A stretch of 64,000 nucleotides of DNA from Stigmatella aurantiaca DW4/3-1 (GTDB lineage Bacteria; Myxococcota; Myxococcia; Myxococcales; Myxococcaceae). Both the position numbers and the translations under genes were made by a program. Where the stretch lies: positions 1,383,501-1,447,500 of the forward strand of contig NC_014623.1 of NCBI RefSeq assembly GCF_000165485.1, in the 5' to 3' direction. The first letter of the stretch is position 1, and each line of letters starts with the position of its first letter. Below the pieces are notes generated by a model. That model saw only the letters and a program-made list of their open reading frames with translations, did no database searches and was not told the DNA's origin. This document shows, piece after piece, positions 33,126 to 49,952 of this stretch.

Positions 33126-34979
33126 TCAGACCGCGGTGCGCTGGGCCGGGGGGGCGACGGGCAGCTCGATGGTGACGGTCGTCCCGACGCCCTCGTCACT
33201 TTGGATGGAGATCTTCCCGCCATGCACCTCGATGACGCGGTGACACACGGCCAGGGACAATCCCTTGTCGGACCACTGCTGCTTGGTGGTGAAGAAGGGG
33301 TTGAAGAGCCGGTCGAGGTGCTCCCGGGGAATGCCCCGTCCGGTGTCGCTCAGCTCCACGCGCACCGCCTGCCGCTCGATGACGTGGGTGACGAGGGTGA
33401 TGCGGCGCTCCGGGCGGCCTTCCATGGCGCTGAGGGCATTGCCGAGCAGCCGGTGGAAAACATCGTCCAGCGCCTTCCCATCGCCCAGCACCATGGCCTG
33501 GCCCGCATGGAAGCGGCACACCACGTGGACCCCCGCGGTGTCCAACTCCTGGATGCGGGCCTCCACGGCGCGCTCCACCACGGGGTGCAGGTCCACCGGC
33601 GCCATCTCCCCGCGCTGCCGGGCCTCCAGGGCGCGGAGCTCGCGGATGATCTCCGCCATGCGCAGCGCCTGCCGGTGTGCCGCGGTGAGCATGGGCCGCG
33701 CCGGTGAGCCCTCGGGCTCCTCGACGAGCAGCAGCTGAAGGTTCGCGGTGATGACGGACAGCGGCGTGTTCATCTCGTGGGCCATGCCGGCGGCCAGGTC
33801 TCCCACGGCCACCAGGCGCTGGCTGCGCAGCAGTTGCTCCTGGGCCTGCTTCAGGTCCCGCGTCTGTTCTTCCACCTGGGCCAGGAGCTTGCCGTTGACG
33901 TGCACCAGCTCGCGGTGGGCGTTCTCGAGGCTGCGGCCCATCTCGTTGAAGGCGTCCGCCAGATCTCCCAGTTCGTCCTTGCGCGCCAGCTCGATGCGGT
34001 ACTTGAGGTTGCCCTGGGCCAGCTGCCTCGCGCCATTGGCGAGTTGGGCCAGGGACTGCCCCATGGAGCGGAACGTCATCAGCGCCAGCCCCAGGCCGCC
34101 CGTCACTACCAGGGCGAGCAGCCAGGGGGTGGCGGGGTTCAGCCCGCGCAGGGAGGCGAAGGGGGCTTCCTGGGGATGTGCGGCCACCGCCATCCAGCCC
34201 AGCTCCGGCACCGGGCTGAAGGCCGCGAGCCAGGGGCGGCCTCCCTCTTCGTAATGGAAGGTGCCTCCCTGGCGCGCGAAGGACGTGGCCTGGAAGTGGG
34301 CGGAGTGGCCGTCCTGGTCCGAGCTCCCATCGAGCATGAGCCGGCCCGCGCCATCCAGGAGAAACACGCGGCTCTCCCCCTGGTTCGTGGTGGCGAGGCG
34401 GTGGGACAGCTCGTCCAGGCTCAGCTCGGCGACGAGGCTCGGGCCCTGCCCGTCAGGGGCATGCCCGGCCACGAGCACCGCCGGGCGTTGCTGGAGAACG
34501 GTCATGTAGGGCTCGGAGACGGAGTACGCGCGGCCCGAGTGGGCTCGTGCCAGCAACGCCTTCGTCCTGCGCTGGAAGTCCTCCGATTCTTGGGGCTCCA
34601 GCAGGGGGCGCCCCCCGCGAGCGGCGTCCTGCCGGCTTCCGGTGGAGACGGCGGCGGTCATGCGCGCCTGGCCGTCGAACAGCCCCACCACCCGCATGCG
34701 CTCCTGACTTCCGTAGAGCGAGGTGAGCCACTCCTCCGCCTGCGCGGTCTCGCTCGGGATGTTGTTCGGCACGGCGAGGGACTCCGAGAGCCGCTCGGCC
34801 ACCGCGCGGACATAGGTGGCCACATGCTCCGCCTCCCCATGCGCCGTCCGCAGGTGTTGCTCGGCGAGCGCCTGCGCGAGTTGCTCCTCCATGTCGCGCC
34901 GGATGAGCAGGCCCGTCACCAGGGCTGGAGCAGCGGCGGTGAGGGCGAGCAGCAGCAGGAACTTGTGACGGAGGCTCAT
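33126..34979 (-). CDS. Membrane sensor histidine kinase with periplasmic sensor and HAMP
   Basis: A 617-residue kinase from ATG 34979, preferred because the residues before it look non-coding although the frame stays open to 35087. Layout: transmembrane helix 1 (FLLLLALTAAAPALVTGLL), a periplasmic double-Cache-like sensor of about 240 residues, transmembrane helix 2 (LLALVVTGGLGLALMTF), HAMP, a coiled coil, HisKA with phospho-acceptor H401 in MAHEMNTP, and an HATPase domain ending about 10 residues before the C-terminus. No receiver is attached and no response regulator is adjacent, so its partner is unknown. Confidence 0.92.
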   Translation of the reverse strand: MSLRHKFLLLLALTAAAPALVTGLLIRRDMEEQLAQALAEQHLRTAHGEAEHVATYVRAVAERLSESLAVPNNIPSETAQAEEWLTSLYGSQERMRVVGLFDGQARMTAAVSTGSRQDAARGGRPLLEPQESEDFQRRTKALLARAHSGRAYSVSEPYMTVLQQRPAVLVAGHAPDGQGPSLVAELSLDELSHRLATTNQGESRVFLLDGAGRLMLDGSSDQDGHSAHFQATSFARQGGTFHYEEGGRPWLAAFSPVPELGWMAVAAHPQEAPFASLRGLNPATPWLLALVVTGGLGLALMTFRSMGQSLAQLANGARQLAQGNLKYRIELARKDELGDLADAFNEMGRSLENAHRELVHVNGKLLAQVEEQTRDLKQAQEQLLRSQRLVAVGDLAAGMAHEMNTPLSVITANLQLLLVEEPEGSPARPMLTAAHRQALRMAEIIRELRALEARQRGEMAPVDLHPVVERAVEARIQELDTAGVHVVCRFHAGQAMVLGDGKALDDVFHRLLGNALSAMEGRPERRITLVTHVIERQAVRVELSDTGRGIPREHLDRLFNPFFTTKQQWSDKGLSLAVCHRVIEVHGGKISIQSDEGVGTTVTIELPVAPPAQRTAV

Positions 34980-35344
34980 GCTCGGACGCGGCTCTCTGCG
35001 GTCACAGGAATGCCCGGCGAAGGTGGCTGCTTCCCACGGGTGTCCTGCTTGAGTCTTGATCAACTGGCCGGCCTCCCCCATGCACACCGCTGCCGCGTGT
35101 GCTCCCCACTCGTCCGGTCTTTAGCGTGAGGTCCTTCAAGGATAACCTGTTTACCTCGTTTCTGCAGAGGAGGCTACCTTGTAAGTCGTCTGGAACTGGT
35201 CAAAAGCAGGGGGGAGAAGCCAGGTAGCGCACGAAGCGGCACCCGGGGGCGACCCAGGGAAACCTGCCCGGTAGGCAAGCGCTGTCGGCCGCAGCGTGAA
35301 CAGAGGGTGCGCGAGCCCCGGGATTCCGCTAGCACGTCAAGTGC
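34980..35344. other. Divergent intergenic region, 365 bp
   Basis: This gap separates the minus-strand sensor kinase from a plus-strand membrane protein. AT-richer promoter-like sequence lies at about 35120-35180 (AAGGATAACCTGTTTACC). The stretch 35200-35330 is GC-rich with many short complementary segments that could fold as an RNA leader, but it matches no RNA class I can name. No coding frame with convincing character was seen. Confidence 0.45.
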
Positions 35345-36229
35345 GTGCGAGATCGTGAGGGTGTAGGAGCCGCCAGCAGGAAGGCCGCCCGGTCGGCGGG
35401 GCGGGCGGCTCAGCGCCTCAACGCCCGCTCGTGGGCCCTCACGCTCGTCATTGCCGCGGGGCTGGGCCTGCTTCTGGCGGTCGCGACCACCAGTTTGCCT
35501 TACCTGGTGTCTTCTCCAACCACAGATCCCCACTTTGGCGCACTCAACCATTGCCTCACGGAGGCCTTGCGAGGCCCACGGCTGGGGTGGGCGGTGGCGC
35601 CCGATGCGTCGCGCGCGGCCATCTTCGATGCCCAGGCCGTGGCGGTCTGCGGCCCCCAGGGACGGCCTTCTGTCAGCGCCCTGGCCGGAGTGACCGCCCT
35701 GACGTTCGATGGCGCGGGACGGCTCTGGGTGGCCACCGGGGAGCGGCTGCTGCGCGAGGAGGCCGGGCGCCTGCGGGCCCTGGGCGAGCTGGGCGCGGTG
35801 GCGCTGGCCGGACAGGGCGAGGGGGTCCTGGCCCTGGACAGCAAGGGGCAGCTGATCTCCGTCTCTCCAGAGGGGGAAGTCCTGGCCCAGGTGCTGCTGC
35901 CCCCAGGGGGGACCCTGTCCGTCGGCCCCGGGGGGGAGCTGGCCGTGGTCCTCGCCGAGGGGGGGCTGTGGGCCTTCGAGGCGCGCACCCTCACCCCGCT
36001 GGCTGTCCAGGCGCCCTGTCCTGTCGAGGGGCTCTGGTGGTTGGCGGGATCCGGGCGCGTCTTGCTGTTGTGCGGGGCGGGCGCCGGTGAAGCCTACACG
36101 TTCGATCTCAGAGGGGGAGGGCAGGAGCCCGCCTCCCGTCCTCCGCAGCCACCTGCACGCTTGCTCCTCGGCCGGTCGCTTTATGTCCAAGGCTGCGAGG
36201 GGCTTCCCTGTACTGCATCCCCCCCTTGA
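35345..36229 (+). CDS. Single-pass membrane protein with beta-rich extracytoplasmic domain
   Basis: A 294-residue protein from GTG 35345; another GTG lies 4 bases upstream out of frame, and no ribosome site decides. Residues 1-28 are basic, residues 29-52 form one membrane helix (TLVIAAGLGLLLAVATTSLP), and the rest lies outside. The external part contains repeated short strands with Gly turns (LWVATGERLLREE, LALDSKGQLISVSPEGEVLA) that resemble beta-propeller blades, and a few cysteines near the end (QGCEGLPCTA). Function unknown. It is transcribed toward the poly-HAMP kinase and could be its membrane partner, though a 208-base gap separates them. Confidence 0.65.
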   Translation: MRDREGVGAASRKAARSAGRAAQRLNARSWALTLVIAAGLGLLLAVATTSLPYLVSSPTTDPHFGALNHCLTEALRGPRLGWAVAPDASRAAIFDAQAVAVCGPQGRPSVSALAGVTALTFDGAGRLWVATGERLLREEAGRLRALGELGAVALAGQGEGVLALDSKGQLISVSPEGEVLAQVLLPPGGTLSVGPGGELAVVLAEGGLWAFEARTLTPLAVQAPCPVEGLWWLAGSGRVLLLCGAGAGEAYTFDLRGGGQEPASRPPQPPARLLLGRSLYVQGCEGLPCTASPP

Positions 36230-36239
36230 AGCGTTATTG

Positions 36240-36249
36240 GGACATGTCC
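36240..36249. repeat. Palindrome GGACATGTCC upstream of the poly-HAMP kinase
   Basis: A perfect 10-base palindrome lies 11 bases after the preceding stop codon and about 190 bases upstream of the kinase start. It could be an operator half, but a site this short occurs by chance. Confidence 0.3.
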
Positions 36250-36320
36250 AAGGCCGGTGCGGGTATATGCCCACGCGGATCCACGTCCAAAAACGAATGG
36301 GGTTGAGTTTTGAACCGTTG

Positions 36321-36342
36321 TCCTGAGCGGCTTCGCTCAGGA
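36321..36342. promoter_or_regulatory. Hairpin in the leader of the poly-HAMP kinase
   Basis: A perfect 9-bp stem, TCCTGAGCG and CGCTCAGGA, with a 4-base loop (GCTT), lies 96 bases upstream of the kinase start codon. It has no T tract. It could be a weak terminator for the membrane protein upstream or a structured leader of the kinase mRNA. Confidence 0.45.
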
Positions 36343-36437
36343 GTCGACAAGACACTCCACTCCTCGGAAGTTGAGCCCATCGGACATGCGCCCCTACGAG
36401 GCGGCGCGTTCCTCATCCTCGCAGAGGTTTCCATCTC

Positions 36438-43889
<7,452 letters not shown>

Positions 43890-43986
43890 GTTGGATAGCA
43901 CACGGCTGGTCTTCTGGGCCTGTTGCCCGGCCCAGGAGCATGCCTAGCGTTCGCCTGTCATCCTTCAGGGCCCCTGCTTGCTCAGC

Positions 43987-45972
43987 ATGATTCCCACCGA
44001 AGCCACCCCCGATCGCAGCCCCGAGAGCGCGCCCCGCTCGCGGGCCAGCATCTTGATGGTGGATGATCACCCCTCCAACCTGCTGGCGCTCGAGGCCATC
44101 CTGGAGCCCTTGGGCCAGGAGCTCGTCAAGGCCACCAGTGGCGAGGAGGCCCTCAAGTTTCTGCTCCAACGGGAGTTTGCTGTCATCCTCATGGATGTGC
44201 AGATGCCGGGGTTGGATGGCTTCCAGACGGCGGCGCTCATCAAGCAGCGCGAGCGCACGCGCACCATTCCCATCATCTTCCTCACCGCGCTCAGCCGGGA
44301 CGCCGCCCACATCTTCAAGGGCTACGAGCATGGCGCGGTGGACTACCTGCTCAAGCCGTTCGACCCTGAAATCCTCCGCTCCAAGGTCGGCGTCTTCGTG
44401 GACCTGTCGCTCAAGGAGCAGCAGCTCCAGCGCCAGAGCGCGCTGTTGCGGCAGAAGGAGCGCGAGGCGCTGGAGCGCGAGAGCGAGCTGCGCTACCGGC
44501 GGCTGCTCAACGCGCTGCCGGAGGCCATGTGGGCCGCCGGCGCGGATGGGAAGCTCAACTACGTTAACCAGGTCTGGCGGGAGTACACCGGCCTGGAGGC
44601 CGAAGAGCCGTCGCTGGAGGTCTTCCTGAAGGTGGTCCACCCGGCGGACCGCGAGCACATGCGCCGCGAGTGGACCGAGGCGGTGCGTCAAGTCTCCCGG
44701 ATGGAGCGCGAGTTCCGCATGCGGCGCCATGACGGCACCTGGCGCTGGCACCTGGGCCGCGCGGTGCCCGAGCGGGACGGGACGGGACGGCTCGTGGGCT
44801 TCATCGCCGTGGCCACGGACATCGATGACAAGAAGCGGGCCGAGGCCACGCTGGAGCGCTTCAAGGCCACGCTGGATGCCACGCTCGACTGCGTCCTCAT
44901 GTTCGAGCCCGAGCACCTCACGCTCACCTACGCCAACGTGGGCGCCACGAAGCAGCTCGGCCTGGAGCGCGAGCAGCTGGTGGGCACCCGCATGCTGGAG
45001 GTGGAGGACGCGTTCGACGAGGAGGCCTTCCGCAAGATCCTGGCGCCGCTGCAGAGCGGAGAGCAGCCCAGCCACACCTACTCCACCACGCACCGGCGGC
45101 GGGACGGCACCGAGATTCCCGTGGAGGTGGTGCTCCAGTACGTGGCGGCGGGCGGCGGCCCCGGCCGTTTCGTCTCCGTGGCGCGTGACATCACCGAGCG
45201 CAAGCGGGCCGAGGAGGCCCTGCTGCTGGCCAGCGAGGCCAAGGATGCCTTCCTGGCCGCGGCCAGCCACGAGCTGCGCACCCCGCTGGCGGCCGCCAAG
45301 GGCCATGCCCACCTGGCCCTCCTCAAGCTGGGCGGCGAGGGGGAGACGGGCACCGGCAAGTCGCTGAAGATCATCAACCGGCAGATCGACCGGATGACCA
45401 AGCTGGTGGAGGACTTGCTGGACATCAGCCGGCTCCAGGCGGGCCGGCTCTCGTTGGACCTCGAGCGCTTTGATCTGGGCACCTTGATTCGGGAGACGTG
45501 CGACCGCATGGGGGTGCTCTCCCAGTTGCACCCGCTCCGGGTCGAACTCCAGGAGCAACTGGAGGGGCTCTGGGACCGGGGGCGCCTGGACCAGGTGCTG
45601 ACGAACCTGCTGTCCAACGCCATCCGGTACTCCCCCGAGGGGGGCGAGGTGCTGGTGAAGGCGGCGGCCGACGGCGAGGGCGTCCAGCTGTCGGTGAAAG
45701 ACTGCGGGGTGGGCATCCCGCCCGAGAAGCAGGGGCTCATCTTCGAGCGCTTCGGGCGCGCGCATGGCTCGAAGTACGGCGGGCTGGGCCTGGGGCTGAC
45801 GATCAGCCAAGGCATCGTCGAGCAGCACGGGGGCCGTATCTGGGTGGACTCGCAAGGCTGCGCGGGCGATGGTTCCACCTTCCATGTCTGGCTGCCACGT
45901 GAGGCGGTCCAGACGGGCCCGGAGACGCCCTCGGCGTCTTCCGATGAGCACTCCCGAGCGTCGGCGGTCTGA
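43987..45972 (+). CDS. Receiver-PAS-PAS sensor histidine kinase
   Basis: A 661-residue cytoplasmic kinase from ATG 43987 (TTG three codons earlier is less likely). An N-terminal receiver (residues 20-140) has its phospho-acceptor at D70 (LMDVQMPG) and Lys in YLLKPFD. Two PAS domains follow (about 160-285 and 290-410; the first ends in IAVATDIDDKKRAEA, the second in VARDITERKRAEEA), then HisKA with H428 in ASHELRTP and HATPase (LTNLLSNAIRYS to GGLGLGLTISQGI). The receiver at the front suggests input by phosphotransfer from another kinase, with the poly-HAMP protein 98 bases upstream a natural candidate (inference). The gene overlaps the next by 29 bases. Confidence 0.94.
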   Translation: MIPTEATPDRSPESAPRSRASILMVDDHPSNLLALEAILEPLGQELVKATSGEEALKFLLQREFAVILMDVQMPGLDGFQTAALIKQRERTRTIPIIFLTALSRDAAHIFKGYEHGAVDYLLKPFDPEILRSKVGVFVDLSLKEQQLQRQSALLRQKEREALERESELRYRRLLNALPEAMWAAGADGKLNYVNQVWREYTGLEAEEPSLEVFLKVVHPADREHMRREWTEAVRQVSRMEREFRMRRHDGTWRWHLGRAVPERDGTGRLVGFIAVATDIDDKKRAEATLERFKATLDATLDCVLMFEPEHLTLTYANVGATKQLGLEREQLVGTRMLEVEDAFDEEAFRKILAPLQSGEQPSHTYSTTHRRRDGTEIPVEVVLQYVAAGGGPGRFVSVARDITERKRAEEALLLASEAKDAFLAAASHELRTPLAAAKGHAHLALLKLGGEGETGTGKSLKIINRQIDRMTKLVEDLLDISRLQAGRLSLDLERFDLGTLIRETCDRMGVLSQLHPLRVELQEQLEGLWDRGRLDQVLTNLLSNAIRYSPEGGEVLVKAAADGEGVQLSVKDCGVGIPPEKQGLIFERFGRAHGSKYGGLGLGLTISQGIVEQHGGRIWVDSQGCAGDGSTFHVWLPREAVQTGPETPSASSDEHSRASAV

Positions 45973-48913
45973 TCAAGTGTCTGTCGTGGTGAAGGCCGCC
46001 GGTTTCCCCGGCCCGAGTGAGATGCATGCGCGCGTGAGCGCCCATGACTGGGCTTCGACGCCACTGGGGCCTCCCGAGTCCTGGCCTCCCAGTCTCCGGG
46101 CGCTGATCCGCACGCTGCTCTCGTCGAGCTACCCCATGGTGCTCACCTGGGGGCCTCGGTTCTGCCAGTTCTACAACGATGCCTACTCCAAGCTGATCGG
46201 CACCAAGCATCCATCGGCGCTGGGCGAGGACATCCGCGTCACGATGGTCGAGTCCTGGGACACGCTGGGGCCGATGATTCAGAAGGTCATGGCCACCGGC
46301 GTCGCCAACTGGACGCCCGCCCTCATGTTGTTGATGGAGCGGGGCGGCTACCGCGAGGAGGCCTATTTCAGCGTCTCGCACGCGCCCGCCGAGGACGACA
46401 CGGGCGCCATCGCGGGGATGCTGGCGGTGTGCAGCGAGGTGACCCAGCAGGTGATTGGCGACCGGCGCCTGCGGCTGCTGCGGGACCTGAGCGCCAAGGC
46501 GGGGGAGAGCCGCGGCGTCCAGAAGGCCAGCCAGGAAGTGCTGGCGGCGTTGTCCGCGTCTCCGCTCGACGTGCCCTTCGCGCTGCTCTACCTGCGCACG
46601 AAGGAGGACGGCCCGGTGACGTTCGCCGGTGCCGTGGGCGTGGTGTGGGAGGCGGCCGCCAGCCCCTGGCCCCTGGAGCAGGCCCTGGCCGGAGAGACGG
46701 TGCGGGTGGACGATGTGGCGCGGCACCTGCCGCTGGCCGGGGGGCCCTGGGGAGAGCCGGTGACCTCGGCGCTCCTCATGCCCATCGCCTCGTCCGGACA
46801 GGGGGCTCCGCTGGGCGTGCTGGTTGTGGGCATCAGCCCCAACCGCGCGCTCGATGAGGGCTACACCTCCTTCTATGAGCTGTTGGCCAGCCAGGTGTCC
46901 CTGGCCTTGCGCAATGCCCAGGCCTATGAAGAGGAGCGGAAGCGGGCCGAGCAGCTCGCGGAGCTGGACCGCGCCAAGACGGCCTTCTTCAGCAACGTCT
47001 CCCATGAGTTCCGCACGCCCCTGACCTTGATGCTGGGGCCGCTGGAGGATGTGCTGGCCTCGGGCACGTTGCCCGAAGCCGCGGCGCGGGAGCTGGACGT
47101 CGTCCACCGCAACGCCACGCGGCTGCTGCGCCTGGTCAACACGTTGCTGGACTTCAGCCGCTTGGAGGCGGGCCGCCTGGAGGCGAGTTTCGAGCCGGTG
47201 GACCTGGCCGCGTACACCGCGGATCTGGCCAGCAGCTTCCGCTCGGTGGCGGAGCGGGCGGGGCTCACGTTGACGGTGGACTGTCCGCCGCTCCCGGCGC
47301 CGTTCTACGTGGACCGGGAGATGTGGGAGAAGATTGTCCTCAACCTCCTGTCCAACGCGTTCAAGTTCACCTTTCAGGGCACCATCACCGTGCGCCTGCG
47401 GGCGAGGACCGGGCAGGCCTGGTTGGAGATCCTCGACACCGGGACGGGCATCCCCCCGGAGGACCTGCCCCACCTCTTCGAGCGCTTCTACCGGGTGAAG
47501 GGCGCCCAGGGCCGGACCCACGAGGGGACGGGGATTGGCCTCGCGCTCGTGCAGGACCTGGCGCGGCTGCAGGGTGGAGAGGTCCGGGTGGAGAGCGTGG
47601 AGGGCCAGGGATCCTGCTTCACCGTGGTCCTCCCCGAGGGCCGGGAGCACCTGGCGCCGGAGCGGATTCACGTCCCCAGGCGCCAGGCCTCCACGGCGGT
47701 CAAGGAGGAGACCTTCCTCGCGGAGGTCCGGAGCTGGTGGGAGGTTCCCTCCTGGGAGGCGCCGCCCCCGGCGCCCCGGCCGCCGTCCGGCTCGAGCGTG
47801 GGGCCGGTGCGCCCCCTGGGCCGCCTCCTGCTGGCGGATGACAACGCCGATATGCGCGACTACGTCCGGCGCGTCCTTTCCTCTTCTTTCGAGGTAGAGG
47901 CGGTGCCAGACGGGCAGGCCGCGCTGGAGGCGGCGCGGGCGTGCGTGCCGGACCTGATCCTCACCGATGTGATGATGCCGCGCCTGGATGGCTTTGGCCT
48001 GCTGCGGGAACTGCGCCGGGACCCCCTCACGCGCACCGTGCCGGTGGTGATGTTGTCCGCCCGGGCGGGGGAGGAGTCCGCCGTCGAAGGGTTGGAGGCC
48101 GGCGCGGATGGCTACATGGTGAAGCCCTTCAGTGCCCGGGAGTTGGTGGCCCGGGTCTGCTCTACCCTGGAGCTGTCGCGCATGCGCCGGGAGTCCAGCC
48201 TCCAGGAGGCGCGCGCGGAGGCGCTCAAGCGCGCGGTCCAGGTGCGCGATGAGTTCCTGTCCATTGCCAGCCACGAGCTGAAGACCCCCCTGATGGCCTT
48301 CCGGCTTCAGCTGGAGCTCATCGAGCGCAGCCTCGGTCCGGAGAGCCGCCTCAGCCTGGCCTCGCGCCTCTCCGTCGCGGGCCGTCAGGTCCAGCGCCTG
48401 AACACCTTGGTGGAGACTTTGCTGGATGTCTCCCAGCTCTCCATGGGCCGACTGATGCTGCACCTGGAAGAGGTGGACCTGGCGGAGGTGGTGGGGGAGA
48501 CGGTGGAGCAACTGCGCGGCTCACTGGAGCGGGCGGGGTGTTCTCTGACGGTGGAGGTGGAGCGGCCGCTGGTGGGACGGTATGACCGGGTCCGGTTCGA
48601 GCGGGTGGTGATGAACCTGCTCGACAACGCGCTCAAGTACGGCGAGGGCAAGCCCCTCCGGGTGCGCGCCTGGAAGGAGCAGGGCATCTCGCGGCTGACG
48701 GTGGCGGACCAGGGGATGGGCATCTCCCCGGAGGATCAGGCCCGTATCTTCGAGCGGTTCGAGCGAGCGGTGCCCGGCCGCCAGTACGGCGGGCTCGGGC
48801 TGGGATTGTGGATTGCCCGGCAGGTGGTGGAGGCCCATGGGGGCCACATCCAGGTGGACAGCACGCCCGGGCAGGGCACCACGTTCACCGTTCAGATTCC
48901 CCAGAACCGGTGA
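45944..48913 (+). CDS. Hybrid histidine kinase with two transmitter cores around a receiver
   Basis: A 989-residue cytoplasmic protein from ATG 45944, inside the end of the preceding gene; GTG 45977 is an alternative. Order: PAS-like domain (about 15-150, starting HDWASTPLGPPESWP), GAF (about 175-325), first HisKA with H354 (VSHEFRTP), HATPase (LNLLSNAFKFT, GTGIGLALVQDL), receiver with D675 (LTDVMMPRLDG), second HisKA with H777 (ASHELKTP), and a second HATPase (MNLLDNALKYG, GGLGLGLWIA). Two complete transmitter modules in one chain allow an internal H-D-H relay. Its 3' end overlaps the convergent exporter gene by 29 bases. Confidence 0.94.
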   Translation: MSTPERRRSDQVSVVVKAAGFPGPSEMHARVSAHDWASTPLGPPESWPPSLRALIRTLLSSSYPMVLTWGPRFCQFYNDAYSKLIGTKHPSALGEDIRVTMVESWDTLGPMIQKVMATGVANWTPALMLLMERGGYREEAYFSVSHAPAEDDTGAIAGMLAVCSEVTQQVIGDRRLRLLRDLSAKAGESRGVQKASQEVLAALSASPLDVPFALLYLRTKEDGPVTFAGAVGVVWEAAASPWPLEQALAGETVRVDDVARHLPLAGGPWGEPVTSALLMPIASSGQGAPLGVLVVGISPNRALDEGYTSFYELLASQVSLALRNAQAYEEERKRAEQLAELDRAKTAFFSNVSHEFRTPLTLMLGPLEDVLASGTLPEAAARELDVVHRNATRLLRLVNTLLDFSRLEAGRLEASFEPVDLAAYTADLASSFRSVAERAGLTLTVDCPPLPAPFYVDREMWEKIVLNLLSNAFKFTFQGTITVRLRARTGQAWLEILDTGTGIPPEDLPHLFERFYRVKGAQGRTHEGTGIGLALVQDLARLQGGEVRVESVEGQGSCFTVVLPEGREHLAPERIHVPRRQASTAVKEETFLAEVRSWWEVPSWEAPPPAPRPPSGSSVGPVRPLGRLLLADDNADMRDYVRRVLSSSFEVEAVPDGQAALEAARACVPDLILTDVMMPRLDGFGLLRELRRDPLTRTVPVVMLSARAGEESAVEGLEAGADGYMVKPFSARELVARVCSTLELSRMRRESSLQEARAEALKRAVQVRDEFLSIASHELKTPLMAFRLQLELIERSLGPESRLSLASRLSVAGRQVQRLNTLVETLLDVSQLSMGRLMLHLEEVDLAEVVGETVEQLRGSLERAGCSLTVEVERPLVGRYDRVRFERVVMNLLDNALKYGEGKPLRVRAWKEQGISRLTVADQGMGISPEDQARIFERFERAVPGRQYGGLGLGLWIARQVVEAHGGHIQVDSTPGQGTTFTVQIPQNR

Positions 48914-49889
48914 GGGCCGTGCGGCCCTCCGGGAACGGCTCGCGCGCCACGGCGGCCGACGCGGGCCGGGCGGTGGGCGTCTTCCGGGTGATGAGCATGA
49001 CCGCCCCGAGGATGGCGGCCATGGCCACCAGCGTGTAGGGGCCCGGCGTCTCTCCGGCCAGGAGCCACCCCAGCAGCACCGCCACCATGGGGTTGACGTA
49101 GGCGTAGCTGGTGGCGAGCGCGGGCCTGGCGTGCTTCAGCAGGTAGCCATAGGCGCTGAAGGCGACGAGTGAGCCGAAACCCACCAGGTAGAAGAAGGCG
49201 AGCAGGGCGCGCGGGGTGGGCAGGGCCGTCATCCGTTCCCCCAGGAGCGTGCTCAAGCCCATCAGCATGACGCCCGCGCACAGCATTTGCGTGGCGGTGG
49301 CCATCAGCCCCGGGGCCATGTGGGGTTGGCGCTTGCTCCAGATGGAGCCGAAGGCCCACGAGATGGGGGCCAGCACGAGGCCCGCGAAGGGCAGCCAATG
49401 TGTGCCCAGGTCCCCGCCCCGGTTGAGGACGGCAATGCCGAAGAAGCCCAGGGCCAGCCCCCACCGCTCCAAGGTGCCCGGCCACTGCCCATCGGCGAGG
49501 CCGCCGAAGAGCGCCGCCCACAGCGGCATGCTGCCCACCACCAGCGCGGCCACCCCCGAGGGCACCCACTGCTGGGCGATGGCCACGCCCCCGTTGCCAA
49601 TGACGAGCAGCAACAGGCCGGTGAAGGCCCCGGCGGCCCACTGGCGTCTCGTCGGCGTGGCAAAGCCCTTCAGGCGCAGCAGTGTGTAGAGGATGGCGCC
49701 GGCCAGGATGAAGCGGCTGCCGCCCAGCATCAGCGGCGGGAAGCCGCCCATGAGCGCGAAGCGCATTCCCAGGTAGGTCGAGCCCCAGATGACGTACAGG
49801 GCGAACAGACAGAAGAAGAGCCATTCCCGGCGGGGGGCCTGGGAGACGGACTCCGTAAGCAACGCGGAGGCGGAAGGGGGGGAAGACAA
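48885..49889 (-). CDS. EamA/DMT-family exporter (YedA-like)
   Basis: A 334-residue inner-membrane protein with ten hydrophobic helices in two EamA halves (about residues 22-150 and 170-305). The opening WLFFCLFALYVIWGSTYLGM and the GNGGVAIAQQWVPSG segment match the RhaT/EamA group that exports amino acids or drugs, of which E. coli YedA is an example. The substrate is unknown. The tail is disordered and overlaps the end of the convergent kinase gene by 29 bases. The stop of the minus-strand gene upstream of it lies 63 bases away. Confidence 0.9.
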   Translation of the reverse strand: MSSPPSASALLTESVSQAPRREWLFFCLFALYVIWGSTYLGMRFALMGGFPPLMLGGSRFILAGAILYTLLRLKGFATPTRRQWAAGAFTGLLLLVIGNGGVAIAQQWVPSGVAALVVGSMPLWAALFGGLADGQWPGTLERWGLALGFFGIAVLNRGGDLGTHWLPFAGLVLAPISWAFGSIWSKRQPHMAPGLMATATQMLCAGVMLMGLSTLLGERMTALPTPRALLAFFYLVGFGSLVAFSAYGYLLKHARPALATSYAYVNPMVAVLLGWLLAGETPGPYTLVAMAAILGAVMLITRKTPTARPASAAVAREPFPEGRTALTGSGESER

Positions 49890-49952
49890 GGCGCGTCGTT
49901 GTAACGCGTCCCCGGGTGGGGCGCGATGTGCGCAAGCGTCCGGGAAGTCCTC

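Noticed and set aside
35210-35300. A cyclic-di-GMP (GEMM) riboswitch (AGGGAAACC ... CGGTAGGC)
   Set aside because: Only two short motifs match; the paired stem between them and the tetraloop receptor are missing.
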